A DNA stretch of 64,000 nucleotides from Paraburkholderia aspalathi (GTDB taxonomy: Bacteria > Pseudomonadota > Gammaproteobacteria > Burkholderiales > Burkholderiaceae), in assembly GCF_900116445.1 (NCBI RefSeq), contig NZ_FPBH01000006.1:62001-126000 (forward strand). The letters are read 5' to 3'. The notes under the pieces are model-generated. The model was not told the origin of the DNA, ran no database searches, and was given only the letters and a program-made list of their open reading frames with translations. Below are positions 54,788 through 64,000 of this stretch, in pieces. The stretch's first letter is position 1. Each line of letters opens with the position of its first letter. The position numbers and the translations under genes were made by a program.

Positions 54788-55765
54788 TTATCGCGCCACT
54801 GTCGGCTCGAAAGCAGTGCCATACACCTCGGCAGCGGCTGCCCGTAAGGCTTCGAGCACGACGGAGGCCGCTGGCGAAAGCAGATGCGACTGGCGCGTGA
54901 TGATACCGAATGTATCCATTCTGCACGGTAAATCGATCGGTACCTGCTTGAGAACACCGTACTGTTGGTACTGACGCGCCACTTCGTCAGGTAAAACCGC
55001 CAACATGTCGCTTTGAAGTAATAAGCTCGAAATCGCCAAAAAATTGTTGGTATTGACGACGTTTTGGGGTGGATTCAGTCCGATCTGCGAAAACATCAGA
55101 TCAAAGCGGTGACGCAAAACGCTGCCCGGCGGGTGCAAAACCCAACTCGCGTTGACGATTCCACGCAGTGTCAAACCTGTTTCATTTTCGAGAGGATGGC
55201 CGGGACGCGCCACCACGCACAGCGGCTCGTCGGCGAGCGGCTCGTAGCGGACTTCCGCCTTGAACTGGTTCTGCCGCTCCAGTACCCGGCCGATCATGAT
55301 GTCCAGTTCGCCTTCGGCGAGCTTCGGCAGCATCACGTCCGACGTTTCCACCTCCACCCAGATTTGCAACTGCGGATAGCGTTCCTTCACGCTGGCGATG
55401 GCGCGCGGCACCATCGTCGCAGCCGCCGCGGCGATCACGCCGATCCGTACCTGGCCGGCCAGACCGGCGCGCAGGGCCGAGATTTCATCGTGTGCGTGGC
55501 TGAGATTCGAGAGCACCATGCGCGCGTGACGGATCATCACTTCGCCGTACAGCGTGGCGTGCATGCCGTGCGGTGTGCGGTCGAACAGACTCACCTCCAG
55601 CATGTCCTCCAGCTCTTTCAGAAGCCGCGACGCGGCGGGCTGGGTCATGCCGAGCACGTCGGCGGCGCGCCGGACGTTGCCCTCCTCTTCCATTGCCGCA
55701 AGCAGCAGCAACTGTCGCGTTTTAAGCCGCGCCCGCACGAACCAGTTCGAGTAGCTACGCGTCAT
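54788..55765 (-). CDS. LysR-family regulator of the sugar operon (GguR/GbpR-like)
   Basis: A 325-residue LTTR: helix-turn-helix in NVRRAADVLGMTQPAASRLLKELEDML, and an effector domain from ~95. GbpR in Agrobacterium and GguR-type regulators in Burkholderia control galactose/arabinose ABC uptake and are LysR proteins of this kind. It is divergent from the aldehyde dehydrogenase that opens the arabinose-type operon, with a 177-bp shared control region, so it is the likely sugar-acid-responsive regulator. Confidence 0.88.
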   Translation of the reverse strand: MTRSYSNWFVRARLKTRQLLLLAAMEEEGNVRRAADVLGMTQPAASRLLKELEDMLEVSLFDRTPHGMHATLYGEVMIRHARMVLSNLSHAHDEISALRAGLAGQVRIGVIAAAAATMVPRAIASVKERYPQLQIWVEVETSDVMLPKLAEGELDIMIGRVLERQNQFKAEVRYEPLADEPLCVVARPGHPLENETGLTLRGIVNASWVLHPPGSVLRHRFDLMFSQIGLNPPQNVVNTNNFLAISSLLLQSDMLAVLPDEVARQYQQYGVLKQVPIDLPCRMDTFGIITRQSHLLSPAASVVLEALRAAAAEVYGTAFEPTVAR

Positions 55766-55834
55766 GGCCTGTCTCCCTATGCGGCTCGATGCCGTCTATC
55801 GGACGATTTGCCGTCGTTGAGTCTCCATCATGCC

Positions 55835-55850
55835 ATATCGAAATTGATAT
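55835..55850. promoter_or_regulatory. Dyad in the divergent control region, candidate LysR site
   Basis: ATATC (55835-55839), GAAATT, GATAT (55846-55850) is an inverted repeat between the LysR gene and the aldehyde dehydrogenase. Position and symmetry suit the LysR protein. No second copy was found before araF. Confidence 0.4.
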
Positions 55851-55942
55851 CGGGATGGCCGAAAAAGGGATTGGAAAGTTATTGGGGCGGCTCATACCAT
55901 TCGTGGACTTTCTGAGCTTCCCCATGTGGCGCCCTCCCGTCG

Positions 55943-57391
55943 ATGAATCGTGATCCGCTCGTCCCGCTCGTTGCCAGTCCGTTTCGCCATTACATCAATG
56001 GCGGATGGGAGACGGGCGCGACCACCGGCGTGTCGCTCAATCCGTCGGATCTGGATGAACCCGTCGGCGACTATGTGCGGGCCGATGCAAGGCAAACCGA
56101 TACGGCTATCGAAGCGGCCAGCGCGGCGTTCCGCGAATGGTCGCTGGGTTCGGCGCAGCGCCGCGCGGATGCGCTCGATGCGATCGGCAGCGAGATGCTG
56201 GCGCGACGTGACGAACTGGGCCGGCTGCTCGCGCGCGAAGTCGGCAAGCCGTTGTCCGAGGCCTTGACCGAAGCTACGCGCGCCGGACAGATTTTCAAAT
56301 TCTTCGCTGCAGAGGCACTCCGCGCGTTTGCCGAACCCGTGGCGTTGGCGCGCGCCGGCGTCGAGATCGATGTGACGCGCGAACCGCTCGGCGTCATCGG
56401 CATCATTGCGCCTTGGAGCGCGCCGCTGGCGATTGCCGCCGCCAAGATCGGCGCTGCCCTCGCCCACGGCAATTGCGTGGTCTTCAAACCGGCCGAATCG
56501 GCAGCAGGTTGCGCGGCGGCGCTGGCATCGATTATCAGCCGCGCAGGTTTTCCGGCCGGCGTGTTCAATCTCGTGATGGGCAGTGGGCGGCAGGTCGGCG
56601 CGCGGATCGCCGCGCATCCGTTGGTGGCGGCGATCAGTTTCACCGGGTCGGCAGAAACCGGCACACGTGTGCTGCAGGTTGCCGCTGCAAGGCAAGCCCG
56701 TGTGCAGCTGGAAATGGGCGGCAAGAATCCCTTCGTGGTGCTGGGTGATGCCGACCTCGACAGCGCTGTCGATGCAGCCCTCAGCGGCGCGTATGGTTCC
56801 ACCGGCCAATGCAGTACGGCTGCGTCGAGGTTGATCGTCGAACGTGCAGTGTTCGAGCCGTTCGTCGACGCATTGCGGACGAAGCTCGCGAGGCTCAACG
56901 TCGATCACGCACTGAAGCACGGCACGGATGTGGGTCCGGTCGCCAACGCCGCGCAATTGGAGCGCAACCTCGACTACGTGCGAGTTGGTCAGGAGGAAGG
57001 CGCGCAACTGCTGCACGGCGGCCGACAGCTCGAGCGCGCGACACGTGGCTACTTTTTCGAACCGGCTTTGTTTATCGGCGAACCCGAACACCGCATCGCA
57101 CGGGAAGAGATCTTCGGTCCGCTCGCCGTCGTGCTGAAAGCCGACGACTACGACCACGCACTGCATCTCGCGAACGACTCCGCTTACGGTCTATGCGCCG
57201 GCATCTGCACGCGCTCCTTGAGTCGCGCGCGGCATTTCCGCCGCCACGCGCAATGCGGCCTCGTCACGATCAATCTGCCGACGACCACCGTCGAGCATTG
57301 CGCGCCTGGTGGCGGCCGCAAGGCATCGGCCTACGGCGCAACTGATTCAGCGTTCTGCACGGCCGTGAAAACGGCCTACGTTGCGGGTTGA
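55943..57391 (+). CDS. Aldehyde dehydrogenase family protein with altered active site
   Basis: A 482-residue ALDH at the head of the arabinose-type operon, where alpha-ketoglutarate semialdehyde dehydrogenase would be expected. The fold motifs are intact (LEMGGKNPF with Glu257, FTGSAETG, EEIFGPLAV). The catalytic block reads GSTGQCSTAASRL: the normal nucleophile position is Ser291 and the Cys is one residue early (Cys290, 56810-56812). The oxyanion Asn of the usual PWNFP is Ser159 (PWSAP). It may be inactive, use Cys290, or have another chemistry. Confidence 0.85.
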   Translation: MNRDPLVPLVASPFRHYINGGWETGATTGVSLNPSDLDEPVGDYVRADARQTDTAIEAASAAFREWSLGSAQRRADALDAIGSEMLARRDELGRLLAREVGKPLSEALTEATRAGQIFKFFAAEALRAFAEPVALARAGVEIDVTREPLGVIGIIAPWSAPLAIAAAKIGAALAHGNCVVFKPAESAAGCAAALASIISRAGFPAGVFNLVMGSGRQVGARIAAHPLVAAISFTGSAETGTRVLQVAAARQARVQLEMGGKNPFVVLGDADLDSAVDAALSGAYGSTGQCSTAASRLIVERAVFEPFVDALRTKLARLNVDHALKHGTDVGPVANAAQLERNLDYVRVGQEEGAQLLHGGRQLERATRGYFFEPALFIGEPEHRIAREEIFGPLAVVLKADDYDHALHLANDSAYGLCAGICTRSLSRARHFRRHAQCGLVTINLPTTTVEHCAPGGGRKASAYGATDSAFCTAVKTAYVAG

Positions 57392-57649
57392 TGGCCATGA
57401 GACTCGCTTACCACGCCACATCTCCCACGGCTCAGTCCGCTGCCCGTTGCAGCGCTGTAGCTGCCGTGTATCTCGCTGTTCACTCGGCCGCGAATCTCAT
57501 TGCTCAGCATGCCGCGCATTGCACAGCGCCCGCTGCCGCGATCCGAACGGTTCACCCCATCGCCCATCCACGCCCCGGCTGACGCCGCCGTGCATTCCCC
57601 GCTGCAAATAAACGAAACCAATGCAGCTTTCCAACCTCAGGAGACAAGT

Positions 57650-58654
57650 ATGACCAGCAAGCTTCGCCGTTTGACGCTATCCGCGATCGCAGCCGTGGCT
57701 CTCGCCGCACCCTTTGCCGCACAATTCTCGGCGCACGCCGATCAGCCGCTGAAAGTCGGCTTCCTCGTGAAGATGCCGGAACAGGCGTGGTTCATCAACG
57801 AACAGAAAGCCGCCAGCGCGCTCGGCCAGAAAGACGGCTTCGCGGTGGTCAACATCGGCACGCCCGACGGCGAAAAAGTGCTGGCCGCGATCGATAATCT
57901 CGGCGCGCAAGGCGCCAAAGGCTTCGTGATTTGCGCGCCCGACGTGCGGCTCGGACCGGCGATCCAGGCGCGTGCGAAGCGCTACAACATGAAGTTCGTC
58001 ACGGTCGACGATCAACTCGTTGACTCCACCGGCAAGCCGCTGCCGAACGTGCCGCATCTGGGCATGTCCGCGTTCAAGATCGGCAATCAGGTCGGCACGG
58101 CGATCTCCGAAGAGATGAAGCGCCGCGGCTGGAAGCCGGAAGAAGTCGGCGCGCTGCGCATCACGAACTACGAACTGCCGACCGCCAAACTGCGCACCGA
58201 CGGCGCAACGGAATCGCTGTTGGCCGGCGGCTTCAAGAAGGAAAACATCTTCGACGCGCCGCAAAAGACCACCGATGACGAAGGCGGTTTCAACGCATCG
58301 TCGCCGGTACTCGCGCAGCATCCGAACATCAAGAAGTGGGTGATCTTCGCGTTGAACGAGGAAAGCGTGCTGGGCGGCGTTCGCGCGACCGAACAACTGC
58401 ACATTCCGGCGGCGGACGTGATCGGTGTCGGCATCAACGGTGCGGGCGAAGCGTTTGCCGAGTTCCAGAAGAAGGAACCGACGGGCTTCTACGGCACGAT
58501 CGCCGTGAGCTCGACGATGCACGGCAAGGAGAGCACGGAGAACCTCGTCGAGTGGATCAAGGACGGCAAGCAGCCGCCCGCCGACACGCAAACCACCGGC
58601 AAGCTGATGGTGCGCGGCAACTGGCAGGACGTGCGTAAAGAGCTCGGAATTTAA
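57650..58654 (+). CDS. araF: Sugar ABC transporter periplasmic binding protein (AraF-like)
   Basis: A 334-residue binding protein with a signal peptide (cleavage near SAHA) and mature start DQPLKVGFLVKMPEQAWF, typical of L-arabinose-binding AraF. CAGGAG lies at the right distance before the ATG at 57650. It is followed by matching ATPase and permease genes. Together with the dehydratase downstream this indicates L-arabinose (possibly also D-galactose) uptake. The 258-bp spacer before it shows no convincing gene. Confidence 0.92.
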   Translation: MTSKLRRLTLSAIAAVALAAPFAAQFSAHADQPLKVGFLVKMPEQAWFINEQKAASALGQKDGFAVVNIGTPDGEKVLAAIDNLGAQGAKGFVICAPDVRLGPAIQARAKRYNMKFVTVDDQLVDSTGKPLPNVPHLGMSAFKIGNQVGTAISEEMKRRGWKPEEVGALRITNYELPTAKLRTDGATESLLAGGFKKENIFDAPQKTTDDEGGFNASSPVLAQHPNIKKWVIFALNEESVLGGVRATEQLHIPAADVIGVGINGAGEAFAEFQKKEPTGFYGTIAVSSTMHGKESTENLVEWIKDGKQPPADTQTTGKLMVRGNWQDVRKELGI

Positions 58655-58753
58655 GCGGTATTCGAGTTTGCACACTGCGGGCCTTTTTCACGTTCACGCT
58701 GACGTCAACGCGAGATCGGCCCGCACAGCTTGTCCACCCGCTAGAGGCTTTTG

Positions 58754-60304
58754 ATGACGGTTTCTCACACTGGCGAAATGGCGTCGCCCACGCAAGCGCC
58801 CTCGCCTACGCTTGCGTCGACTGATTCGTATCTGCAACTCGACGGCATCACCGTGCGCTTTCCCGGCGTGCTCGCGCTCGACCAGGTGTCGCTCGACGTG
58901 CGGCGCGGCGAAGTACACGGGCTGATGGGTGAAAACGGCGCCGGCAAATCGACGCTGCTCAAAGTGCTGTCCGGCGTGAACCAGCCGGCGGCGGGGACCT
59001 TGCTGCTCGATGGTGTCGAGCAGCAGTTCGTCACCACCAAGGCGGCCATCGCGGCGGGCGTCGCGATCATCTATCAGGAACTGCATCTGGTGCCTGAATT
59101 GACGGTTGCAGAAAACCTGATGCTCGGCGCCCTGCCCAACCGCTTCGGCGTGCTCGATGAGAAGGCGCTGGTTGCACGTGCGGTGCGCGAGCTGGAACGA
59201 CTCGGCGAAAAAATCGATCCGTCGCAGCAGGTGAAGAATCTCTCGATCGGTCAGCGGCAGATGATCGAAATCGGCAAGGCGCTGATGCGCGACGCGCGTG
59301 TGATTGCGTTCGACGAACCGACGAGCTCGTTGTCGTCGCGCGAAACCGCGCAGCTGTTCCGGATCATTCGCGCATTGAAGGCCGAGGGCCGCGCGATTAT
59401 CTATGTCACACATCGGATGGATGAAGTCTACGAACTATGCGACCGCGTGACGGTGTTTCGCGACGGTCGCCGCATCGATACGTTCGAAGCCGGCTACGGA
59501 CTTGATCGCGATCGCCTGATCAGTTGCATGGTGGGGCGTTCAATCGCCGACGTGTACGGCTACCGCTCACGCGAACTGGGCGGCCTGCAACTCGAAGTCA
59601 AGGACCTGATGGGACGCGGCTTGTGCGAACCGGCCTCGTTCACCGCACGCAAAGGTGAAATCGTCGGGTTCTTCGGTCTGGTGGGTGCGGGCCGTTCCGA
59701 GCTGATGAAACTGATTTACGGCGCCGTCAAACCGAGCGCCGGTGAGATCACGCTGAAGGGAAAACGCGTGCGTTTCACCACGCCGCGCGATGCCGTGCGT
59801 GCCGGCGTCGCACTGTGTCCGGAAGATCGCAAACAGGAAGGCATCGTCTCGATTGCTTCTGTGTCGGACAACCTCAACATCAGTTGCCGCCGTCACTTCA
59901 GCCGTTTCAACGTGCTCAACGGCCGCAAGGAAGCGCAAACCGCCAAAGAGTTCATTGGCAAGCTCTCGATCAAAACGCGTAACGGCGAGACACCGATCGG
60001 CACCCTCTCCGGCGGTAATCAGCAGAAGGTGATTCTGTCGCGCTGGCTCGCCGAAGACATCGATGTGTTCCTGATGGATGAACCCACGCGTGGCATCGAC
60101 GTCGGCGCGCGCAGCGAAATTTACGGCCTGCTGTATGGGCTCGCTGAAGCGGGTCGCACGGTGATCGTCGTGTCGAGCGATCTGGCCGAAGTGATCGGCG
60201 TGGCGGATCGCGTGATCGTGATGAAGGAAGGCTGCATCGTCGGCAATCTGCCGAAGGCGCAGGCCACGCCGGATGCGCTGATCAAGCTTGCGCTGCCACG
60301 CTGA
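58754..60304 (+). CDS. araG: Sugar ABC transporter ATP-binding protein (AraG-like)
   Basis: A 516-residue tandem ABC ATPase. The first half has Walker [10 protein letters not shown], a signature region LSIGQRQM and Walker [12 protein letters not shown]. The second half has the usual degenerate loop [11 protein letters not shown], then [15 protein letters not shown] and [10 protein letters not shown]. This double layout is standard for monosaccharide importers. The ATG at 58754 directly follows a possible TTG; AGAGG lies upstream. Confidence 0.95.
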   Translation: MTVSHTGEMASPTQAPSPTLASTDSYLQLDGITVRFPGVLALDQVSLDVRRGEVHGLMGENGAGKSTLLKVLSGVNQPAAGTLLLDGVEQQFVTTKAAIAAGVAIIYQELHLVPELTVAENLMLGALPNRFGVLDEKALVARAVRELERLGEKIDPSQQVKNLSIGQRQMIEIGKALMRDARVIAFDEPTSSLSSRETAQLFRIIRALKAEGRAIIYVTHRMDEVYELCDRVTVFRDGRRIDTFEAGYGLDRDRLISCMVGRSIADVYGYRSRELGGLQLEVKDLMGRGLCEPASFTARKGEIVGFFGLVGAGRSELMKLIYGAVKPSAGEITLKGKRVRFTTPRDAVRAGVALCPEDRKQEGIVSIASVSDNLNISCRRHFSRFNVLNGRKEAQTAKEFIGKLSIKTRNGETPIGTLSGGNQQKVILSRWLAEDIDVFLMDEPTRGIDVGARSEIYGLLYGLAEAGRTVIVVSSDLAEVIGVADRVIVMKEGCIVGNLPKAQATPDALIKLALPR

Positions 60305-60389
60305 GGACACCGCGTTCGCGAATCAACCGAAGAACACTGAATGCAACCGACGGCAACTGCGTCACGCCATCGAAAACGGAATAGACATC

Positions 60390-61394
60390 ATGCAGACACC
60401 CTCAACCGACTCCTCTACGCCAGCCATCGCTTCCTCGGGCCTGAGCGCGCGCGCCGCGCGCACCTGGGACCTGATCAACAAGTCCGGCATTGTGATGGTG
60501 TTCATCATCCTGTTCGCGGCTTTGTCGTTCACCGTGCCGGATTTCTTGAGCTCGCGAAACATCCAAGGCTTGCTGCTCTCCGTCACGCTAATTGGTTCGA
60601 TATCCGTAACGATGATGTTCGTGCTCGCGCTCGGCGAAGTAGATTTGTCGGTGGCGTCGATCGTTGCGTTCGCGGGTGTGGTGGCGTCCACCCTGATTAC
60701 CGCGACGCATAGCGTGACGCTGGGCATCGCGGCCGGTGTGCTCGCTGGCGGCGCGGTCGGACTGGTCAACGGCGTGCTGGTTGCGCGCTACAAGATCAAC
60801 TCGCTGATCGTCACGCTTGCGATGATGGAGGTCGTGCGCGGCCTCGCTTTCATCACGTCGAACGGTGACGCGGTGATGATTTCAGAAGAGCGTTTCTTCG
60901 ACCTCGGCGGCGGCGCGTTCCTCGGTATTTCCTATCCGATCTGGAGCAACATTGTCGGCTTCGTGCTGTTCGGTTTTCTGCTGAAGAAAACCGTGTTCGG
61001 CAAAAACGTGCTGGCCGTGGGTGGCAATAGCGAGGCCGCTTTGCTCGCGGGCTTGCCGGTCACCCGAATCAAGATCACAGTGTTCGTATTGCAGGGCCTC
61101 GTCACGGGCTTTGCCGGCGTGATGCTGGCGTCACGCATGAGTCTCGGCGACCCGAAAACGTCGGTCGGTCTCGAACTCGGCGTGATCTCCGCGTGCGTGC
61201 TCGGTGGCGTCTCGCTGACGGGTGGCGTCGCAACGATTTCCGGTGTGCTGGTCGGCGTGCTGATCATGGGTTCCGTGCAGGACGCAATGAGCCTGATGAA
61301 CGTGCCGACCTTCTACCAATACCTGATTCGCGGCGGGATTCTGCTGCTCGCGGTGTTGTTCGATCAGTACCGCCGCAGCAAGCGCGTGCACTGA
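60390..61394 (+). CDS. araH: Sugar ABC transporter permease (AraH-like)
   Basis: A 334-residue permease of the RbsC/AraH class with about eight to ten helices. FLSSRNIQGLLLSVTLIGSI, ALGEVDLSVASIVAFAGVV and GLVNGVLVARYKINSLIVTLA are typical. It forms the channel with AraG dimers. I start at the ATG at 60390; the open frame upstream has no ribosome site. Confidence 0.94.
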   Translation: MQTPSTDSSTPAIASSGLSARAARTWDLINKSGIVMVFIILFAALSFTVPDFLSSRNIQGLLLSVTLIGSISVTMMFVLALGEVDLSVASIVAFAGVVASTLITATHSVTLGIAAGVLAGGAVGLVNGVLVARYKINSLIVTLAMMEVVRGLAFITSNGDAVMISEERFFDLGGGAFLGISYPIWSNIVGFVLFGFLLKKTVFGKNVLAVGGNSEAALLAGLPVTRIKITVFVLQGLVTGFAGVMLASRMSLGDPKTSVGLELGVISACVLGGVSLTGGVATISGVLVGVLIMGSVQDAMSLMNVPTFYQYLIRGGILLLAVLFDQYRRSKRVH

Positions 61395-61433
61395 CACGCG
61401 CCCCGCACTACATGCTTGTCAACAGGAGATTTC

Positions 61434-63167
61434 ATGGCTGATTCCAACCAGACTAAAAAGCCGCTGCGCAGCCAGGCGTGGTTTGGCCTCAAAGATCGCG
61501 ACGGCTTTCTGCATCGCTCGTGGATGAAGAACCAGGGCATTCCGCACGACGAATTCGACGGACGCCCGGTGATCGGCATCTGCAATACGTGGTCCGAACT
61601 GACGCCTTGCAACGCGCATTTTCGCGAGCTCGCTGAGTACGTGAAAAAAGGCGTGCACGAAGCGGGCGGCTTGCCGCTCGAGTTTCCGGTGATGTCGCTC
61701 GGCGAGACCAATTTGCGGCCTACCGCGATGCTGTTTCGCAATCTGGCTTCGATGGATGTCGAGGAGTCGATTCGCGGCAATCCGATGGACGGCGTGATTC
61801 TGCTGGTCGGCTGCGATAAGACCACACCGGCGCTGCTGATGGGCGCGGCGTCGTGCAATCTTCCCGCACTGGCCGTGTCGGGCGGACCGATGCTCAACGG
61901 ACGGTTCCGCGGCAAGAACATCGGCTCGGGTACGGGCGTCTGGCAGATGTCCGAAGAAGTGCGCGCCGGCACGATGACGCAGGAAGAATTCACCGAAGCC
62001 GAGTCGTGCATGAACCGCTCGCGCGGCCACTGCATGACCATGGGCACCGCGTCGACGATGGCTTCGATGGTCGAATCGCTCGGCATGGGCCTGCCGCACA
62101 ACGCCGCGATTCCCGCCGTCGATGCACGCCGGCAAGTGCTCGCGCATCTGGCCGGCCGGCGCATCGTCGATATGGTCCGCGAGGACCTGACGATGGACAA
62201 GATCCTCACGCGTCAGGCGTTCGAAAACGCGATCCGCACCAATGCGGCGATCGGCGGCTCGACCAATGCGGTCGTGCACCTGATCGCGCTGGCCAAGCGC
62301 ATCGGCGTGGAGCTTTCGCTGGAAGACTGGGAGCTCGGCTCGAACGTGCCGTGTCTCGTGAATCTGCAACCGTCAGGCGAGTACCTGATGGAAGACTTTT
62401 ACTACGCGGGTGGCTTGCCCGCCGTGCTCAAGCAACTCGGCGAGCAAGGCCTGCTGCATCGCGAAGCCCTGACGGTGAACGGCAAGACGATCTGGGACAA
62501 CGTGCGCAACGCGCCGAATCACGACGAGAAGGTCATCACGACGTTCGCCGAGCCGTTCAAGCCGAAGGCCGGCATTGCGGTGCTCAAGGGCAACCTGGCG
62601 CCGAACGGCGCGGTGATCAAGCCCTCGGCGGCAACGCCGCATCTTCTGAAACATCGCGGCCGCGCGGTGGTATTCGAGAACATCGAGGAGCTGCACGCGA
62701 AGATCGACGACGACTCGCTCGATATCGATGAGCAATGCGTCATGGTGCTCAAGGGCGCGGGGCCGAAGGGATACCCGGGTTTCGCTGAAGTCGGCAACAT
62801 GCCGCTGCCAAAGAAGGTGCTGCAGAAAGGCATCACGGACATGGTGCGTATTTCGGACGGCCGCATGAGCGGAACGGCATACGGCTCGGTGGTTCTGCAC
62901 GTATCGCCGGAAGCGGCTGCAGGCGGCCCACTCGCGTTCGTGCAGACCGGCGACATGATCGAACTCGACGTCGGCGCCCGCCGCCTGCATCTGGATGTCA
63001 CCGACGAAGAGCTCGCGCGTCGGCGCGCTGCCTGGCAGCCGCCTGCGCCGCCTACGCGCGGCTACTACAAGCTCTACGTCGAGCACGTGTTGCAAGCGGA
63101 CCAGGGGGCGGATCTGGACTTCCTGGTCGGATCGAGCGGCGCGCCGGTGCCGCGCGACTCGCATTGA
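61434..63167 (+). CDS. araC: L-arabonate dehydratase (IlvD/Edd family)
   Basis: A 577-residue Fe-S dehydratase. Cluster cysteines are visible in CNTWSELTPCNAHF and VGCDKTTPA, with a further Cys in RSRGHCMTMGTAST; SDGRMSGTAYG is the substrate-loop signature. In the oxidative arabinose pathway it converts L-arabonate to 2-keto-3-deoxyarabonate (gene named araC in Azospirillum, not the AraC regulator). AGGAGA precedes the ATG. Arabinose dehydrogenase, lactonase and the second dehydratase are not in the window. Confidence 0.9.
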   Translation: MADSNQTKKPLRSQAWFGLKDRDGFLHRSWMKNQGIPHDEFDGRPVIGICNTWSELTPCNAHFRELAEYVKKGVHEAGGLPLEFPVMSLGETNLRPTAMLFRNLASMDVEESIRGNPMDGVILLVGCDKTTPALLMGAASCNLPALAVSGGPMLNGRFRGKNIGSGTGVWQMSEEVRAGTMTQEEFTEAESCMNRSRGHCMTMGTASTMASMVESLGMGLPHNAAIPAVDARRQVLAHLAGRRIVDMVREDLTMDKILTRQAFENAIRTNAAIGGSTNAVVHLIALAKRIGVELSLEDWELGSNVPCLVNLQPSGEYLMEDFYYAGGLPAVLKQLGEQGLLHREALTVNGKTIWDNVRNAPNHDEKVITTFAEPFKPKAGIAVLKGNLAPNGAVIKPSAATPHLLKHRGRAVVFENIEELHAKIDDDSLDIDEQCVMVLKGAGPKGYPGFAEVGNMPLPKKVLQKGITDMVRISDGRMSGTAYGSVVLHVSPEAAAGGPLAFVQTGDMIELDVGARRLHLDVTDEELARRRAAWQPPAPPTRGYYKLYVEHVLQADQGADLDFLVGSSGAPVPRDSH

Positions 63168-63219
63168 TTGTTTTTTAACGGTTAGCCGTTTCTCCCTGCG
63201 CTTTGCGAGAAGGCGTATT

Positions 63220-63254
63220 GCCGATGCGGATCGAAAGCCCGCATCGGCTTTTTT
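63220..63254 (+). terminator. Terminator of the arabinose-type operon
   Basis: GCCGATGCGG (63220-63229) and CCGCATCGGC (63239-63248) form a perfect 10-bp stem with six T after it, 53 bp beyond the dehydratase stop. Confidence 0.92.
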
Positions 63255-63295
63255 ATCGGCGTTACGTTATGGAAAGCGCGCGCAGAAATAAAAAG

Positions 63296-63326
63296 CGGCC
63301 GGGCACGTAATGCCCAGCCGATTTTT
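63296..63326. terminator. Bidirectional hairpin before the secreted protein gene
   Basis: CGGCCGGGCA (63296-63305) and TGCCCAGCCG (63311-63320), with one mismatch, an A run to the left and a T run to the right. It ends the minus-strand gene at 63427-63765. Confidence 0.75.
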
Positions 63327-63426
63327 AACTCGCAGGTTCGCAGCCCCTCAGTTTTTTATCAGAGGGTTTGTAGCGCAAATTAAAACCCGTCAACCCGGGC
63401 GTTTACCCGGGGTATTGGCGTTTAGC

Positions 63427-63765
63427 TTATTGTTTGATGAATCGATCGTTTGCCCAGAGGCCTTGCGTATCGCTATTGCCGGCATTGACGAATTCGACGT
63501 CATGGCCGACTACGCGCACAACGCGGAAACTCGAGTTTTCCGGCGTCGAAACGCACTGATATCCCGAGAAGAATTCCTGCATCTTTTGCTGTTCACCGGC
63601 TTGCGCGTGGACATCGGCGGCGTCGAGTTTATCTTTCGACAGACAGCCATACGCGTTGGCCTTGAACTGGATTGTTTGCTGCGGCTTGACCATGGAGTCT
63701 TGAGCCTGAACAGAAGCGGCAGCCAATCCCGCAATGGCGAAAACAAGGGCGATTCGCGTTTTCAT
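63427..63765 (-). CDS. Small secreted protein of unknown function
   Basis: A 112-residue protein with a clear signal peptide (MKTRIALVFAIAGLAAAS, cleavage near VQAQ). The mature part has two Cys (YGCLSKDKLD, YQCVSTPE), a likely disulfide, and no membrane segment. GGAGG lies directly upstream of the ATG, so it is well translated. No family is recognised. The sequence from 63766 to 64000 shows only the upstream region and no gene. Confidence 0.8.
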   Translation of the reverse strand: MKTRIALVFAIAGLAAASVQAQDSMVKPQQTIQFKANAYGCLSKDKLDAADVHAQAGEQQKMQEFFSGYQCVSTPENSSFRVVRVVGHDVEFVNAGNSDTQGLWANDRFIKQ

Positions 63766-64000
63766 ATTTTCCTCCGGTGCGGGTTGAATTACTCAGGTTA
63801 GCTATGTATTTAACTTTAACGTCGAACCCGCACCTTGCACTTTAGGAGAACGCGCAAGAACGACAAGCACATCTTGTGTGCGGTCGCAACAGCGGCGAAT
63901 TGTCGCACCACCTGCCGCACCTGCTTAAGCCTTGAGCAGTCGCTTAAACAGGGCTGATTGAAACGGATAACTAAAAGACGTGCAGGGTGCGCCGCTTTAA

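Noticed and set aside
57388..57582. 64-codon ORF between the aldehyde dehydrogenase and araF
   Set aside because: Ala/His-rich composition, no ribosome site and no family; more likely the control region before araF.

Overview
The window is GC-rich, densely coded and has no rRNA, tRNA, CRISPR array, integrase or transposase that I could see. The gene set points to the chromosome of a Burkholderia-type betaproteobacterium, most likely Paraburkholderia. Pointers include a T2SS cluster in the order D-E-F-(C inverted)-G-H-I-J-K-L-M-N, a DUF3717 protein, phenylalanine hydroxylase with its own Lrp regulator, and an oxidative L-arabinose pathway with an AraFGH-type transporter.

Layout. 0.3-7 kb: a branched-chain amino-acid-type ABC system (livG-livF-livJ-livH-livM, all minus) plus a second, separate solute-binding gene with a TetR-like palindrome upstream. 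7-12.3 kb: a GMC oxidoreductase, then a 657-bp composite repeat, then mmsA with a divergent LysR regulator. 12.7-21.6 kb: a CYTH protein, the lrp/phhA/phhB aromatic amino acid locus, a DUF3717 gene, a TctD/TctE-like two-component pair with 11-bp direct repeats upstream, a SET-domain protein, an Old Yellow Enzyme, a glutamine amidotransferase and a MarR regulator with a Cys-rich tail. 21.6-30.1 kb: a YbdK-type ligase and a KefB-like antiporter, flanked by two intergenic regions that carry DnaA-box-like and GTTTACCG-like motifs in inverted orientation; then mnmC, a HU gene, a His-rich CobW GTPase and a lytic transglycosylase.

30.6-43.2 kb: the complete general secretion pathway (type II) cluster. 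It is interrupted between gspJ and gspK by a second composite repeat of 636 bp, an exact multiple of three, which leaves the reading frame into gspK open. 43.3-48.9 kb: a NodT-type outer-membrane lipoprotein, a small membrane protein, a MarR regulator and an EmrB-type exporter, then a solo copy of the repeat and a small lipoprotein. 49.1-55 kb: gshA, the adaptive-response pair ada-alkA, a candidate small RNA with duplicated anti-Shine-Dalgarno-like motifs, a VOC protein and YaeQ. 54.8-63.2 kb: a LysR regulator divergent from an aldehyde dehydrogenase, araF-araG-araH-like transporter genes and an arabonate-type dehydratase, together a pentose uptake and oxidation operon. A small secreted protein follows.

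The most unusual features are the repeat family and its effects. Its core hairpin varies between copies but keeps its pairing. The flanks show a symmetric strand bias, keto-rich on the left and amino-rich on the right, that extends into neighbouring coding sequence. One copy appears to have removed any ordinary start codon close to gspK. Other notable items are the DnaA-box-like intergenic pair, the candidate sRNA at 53.4 kb, the 11-bp repeats before the response regulator, and active-site substitutions in LivF and in the arabinose-cluster aldehyde dehydrogenase.
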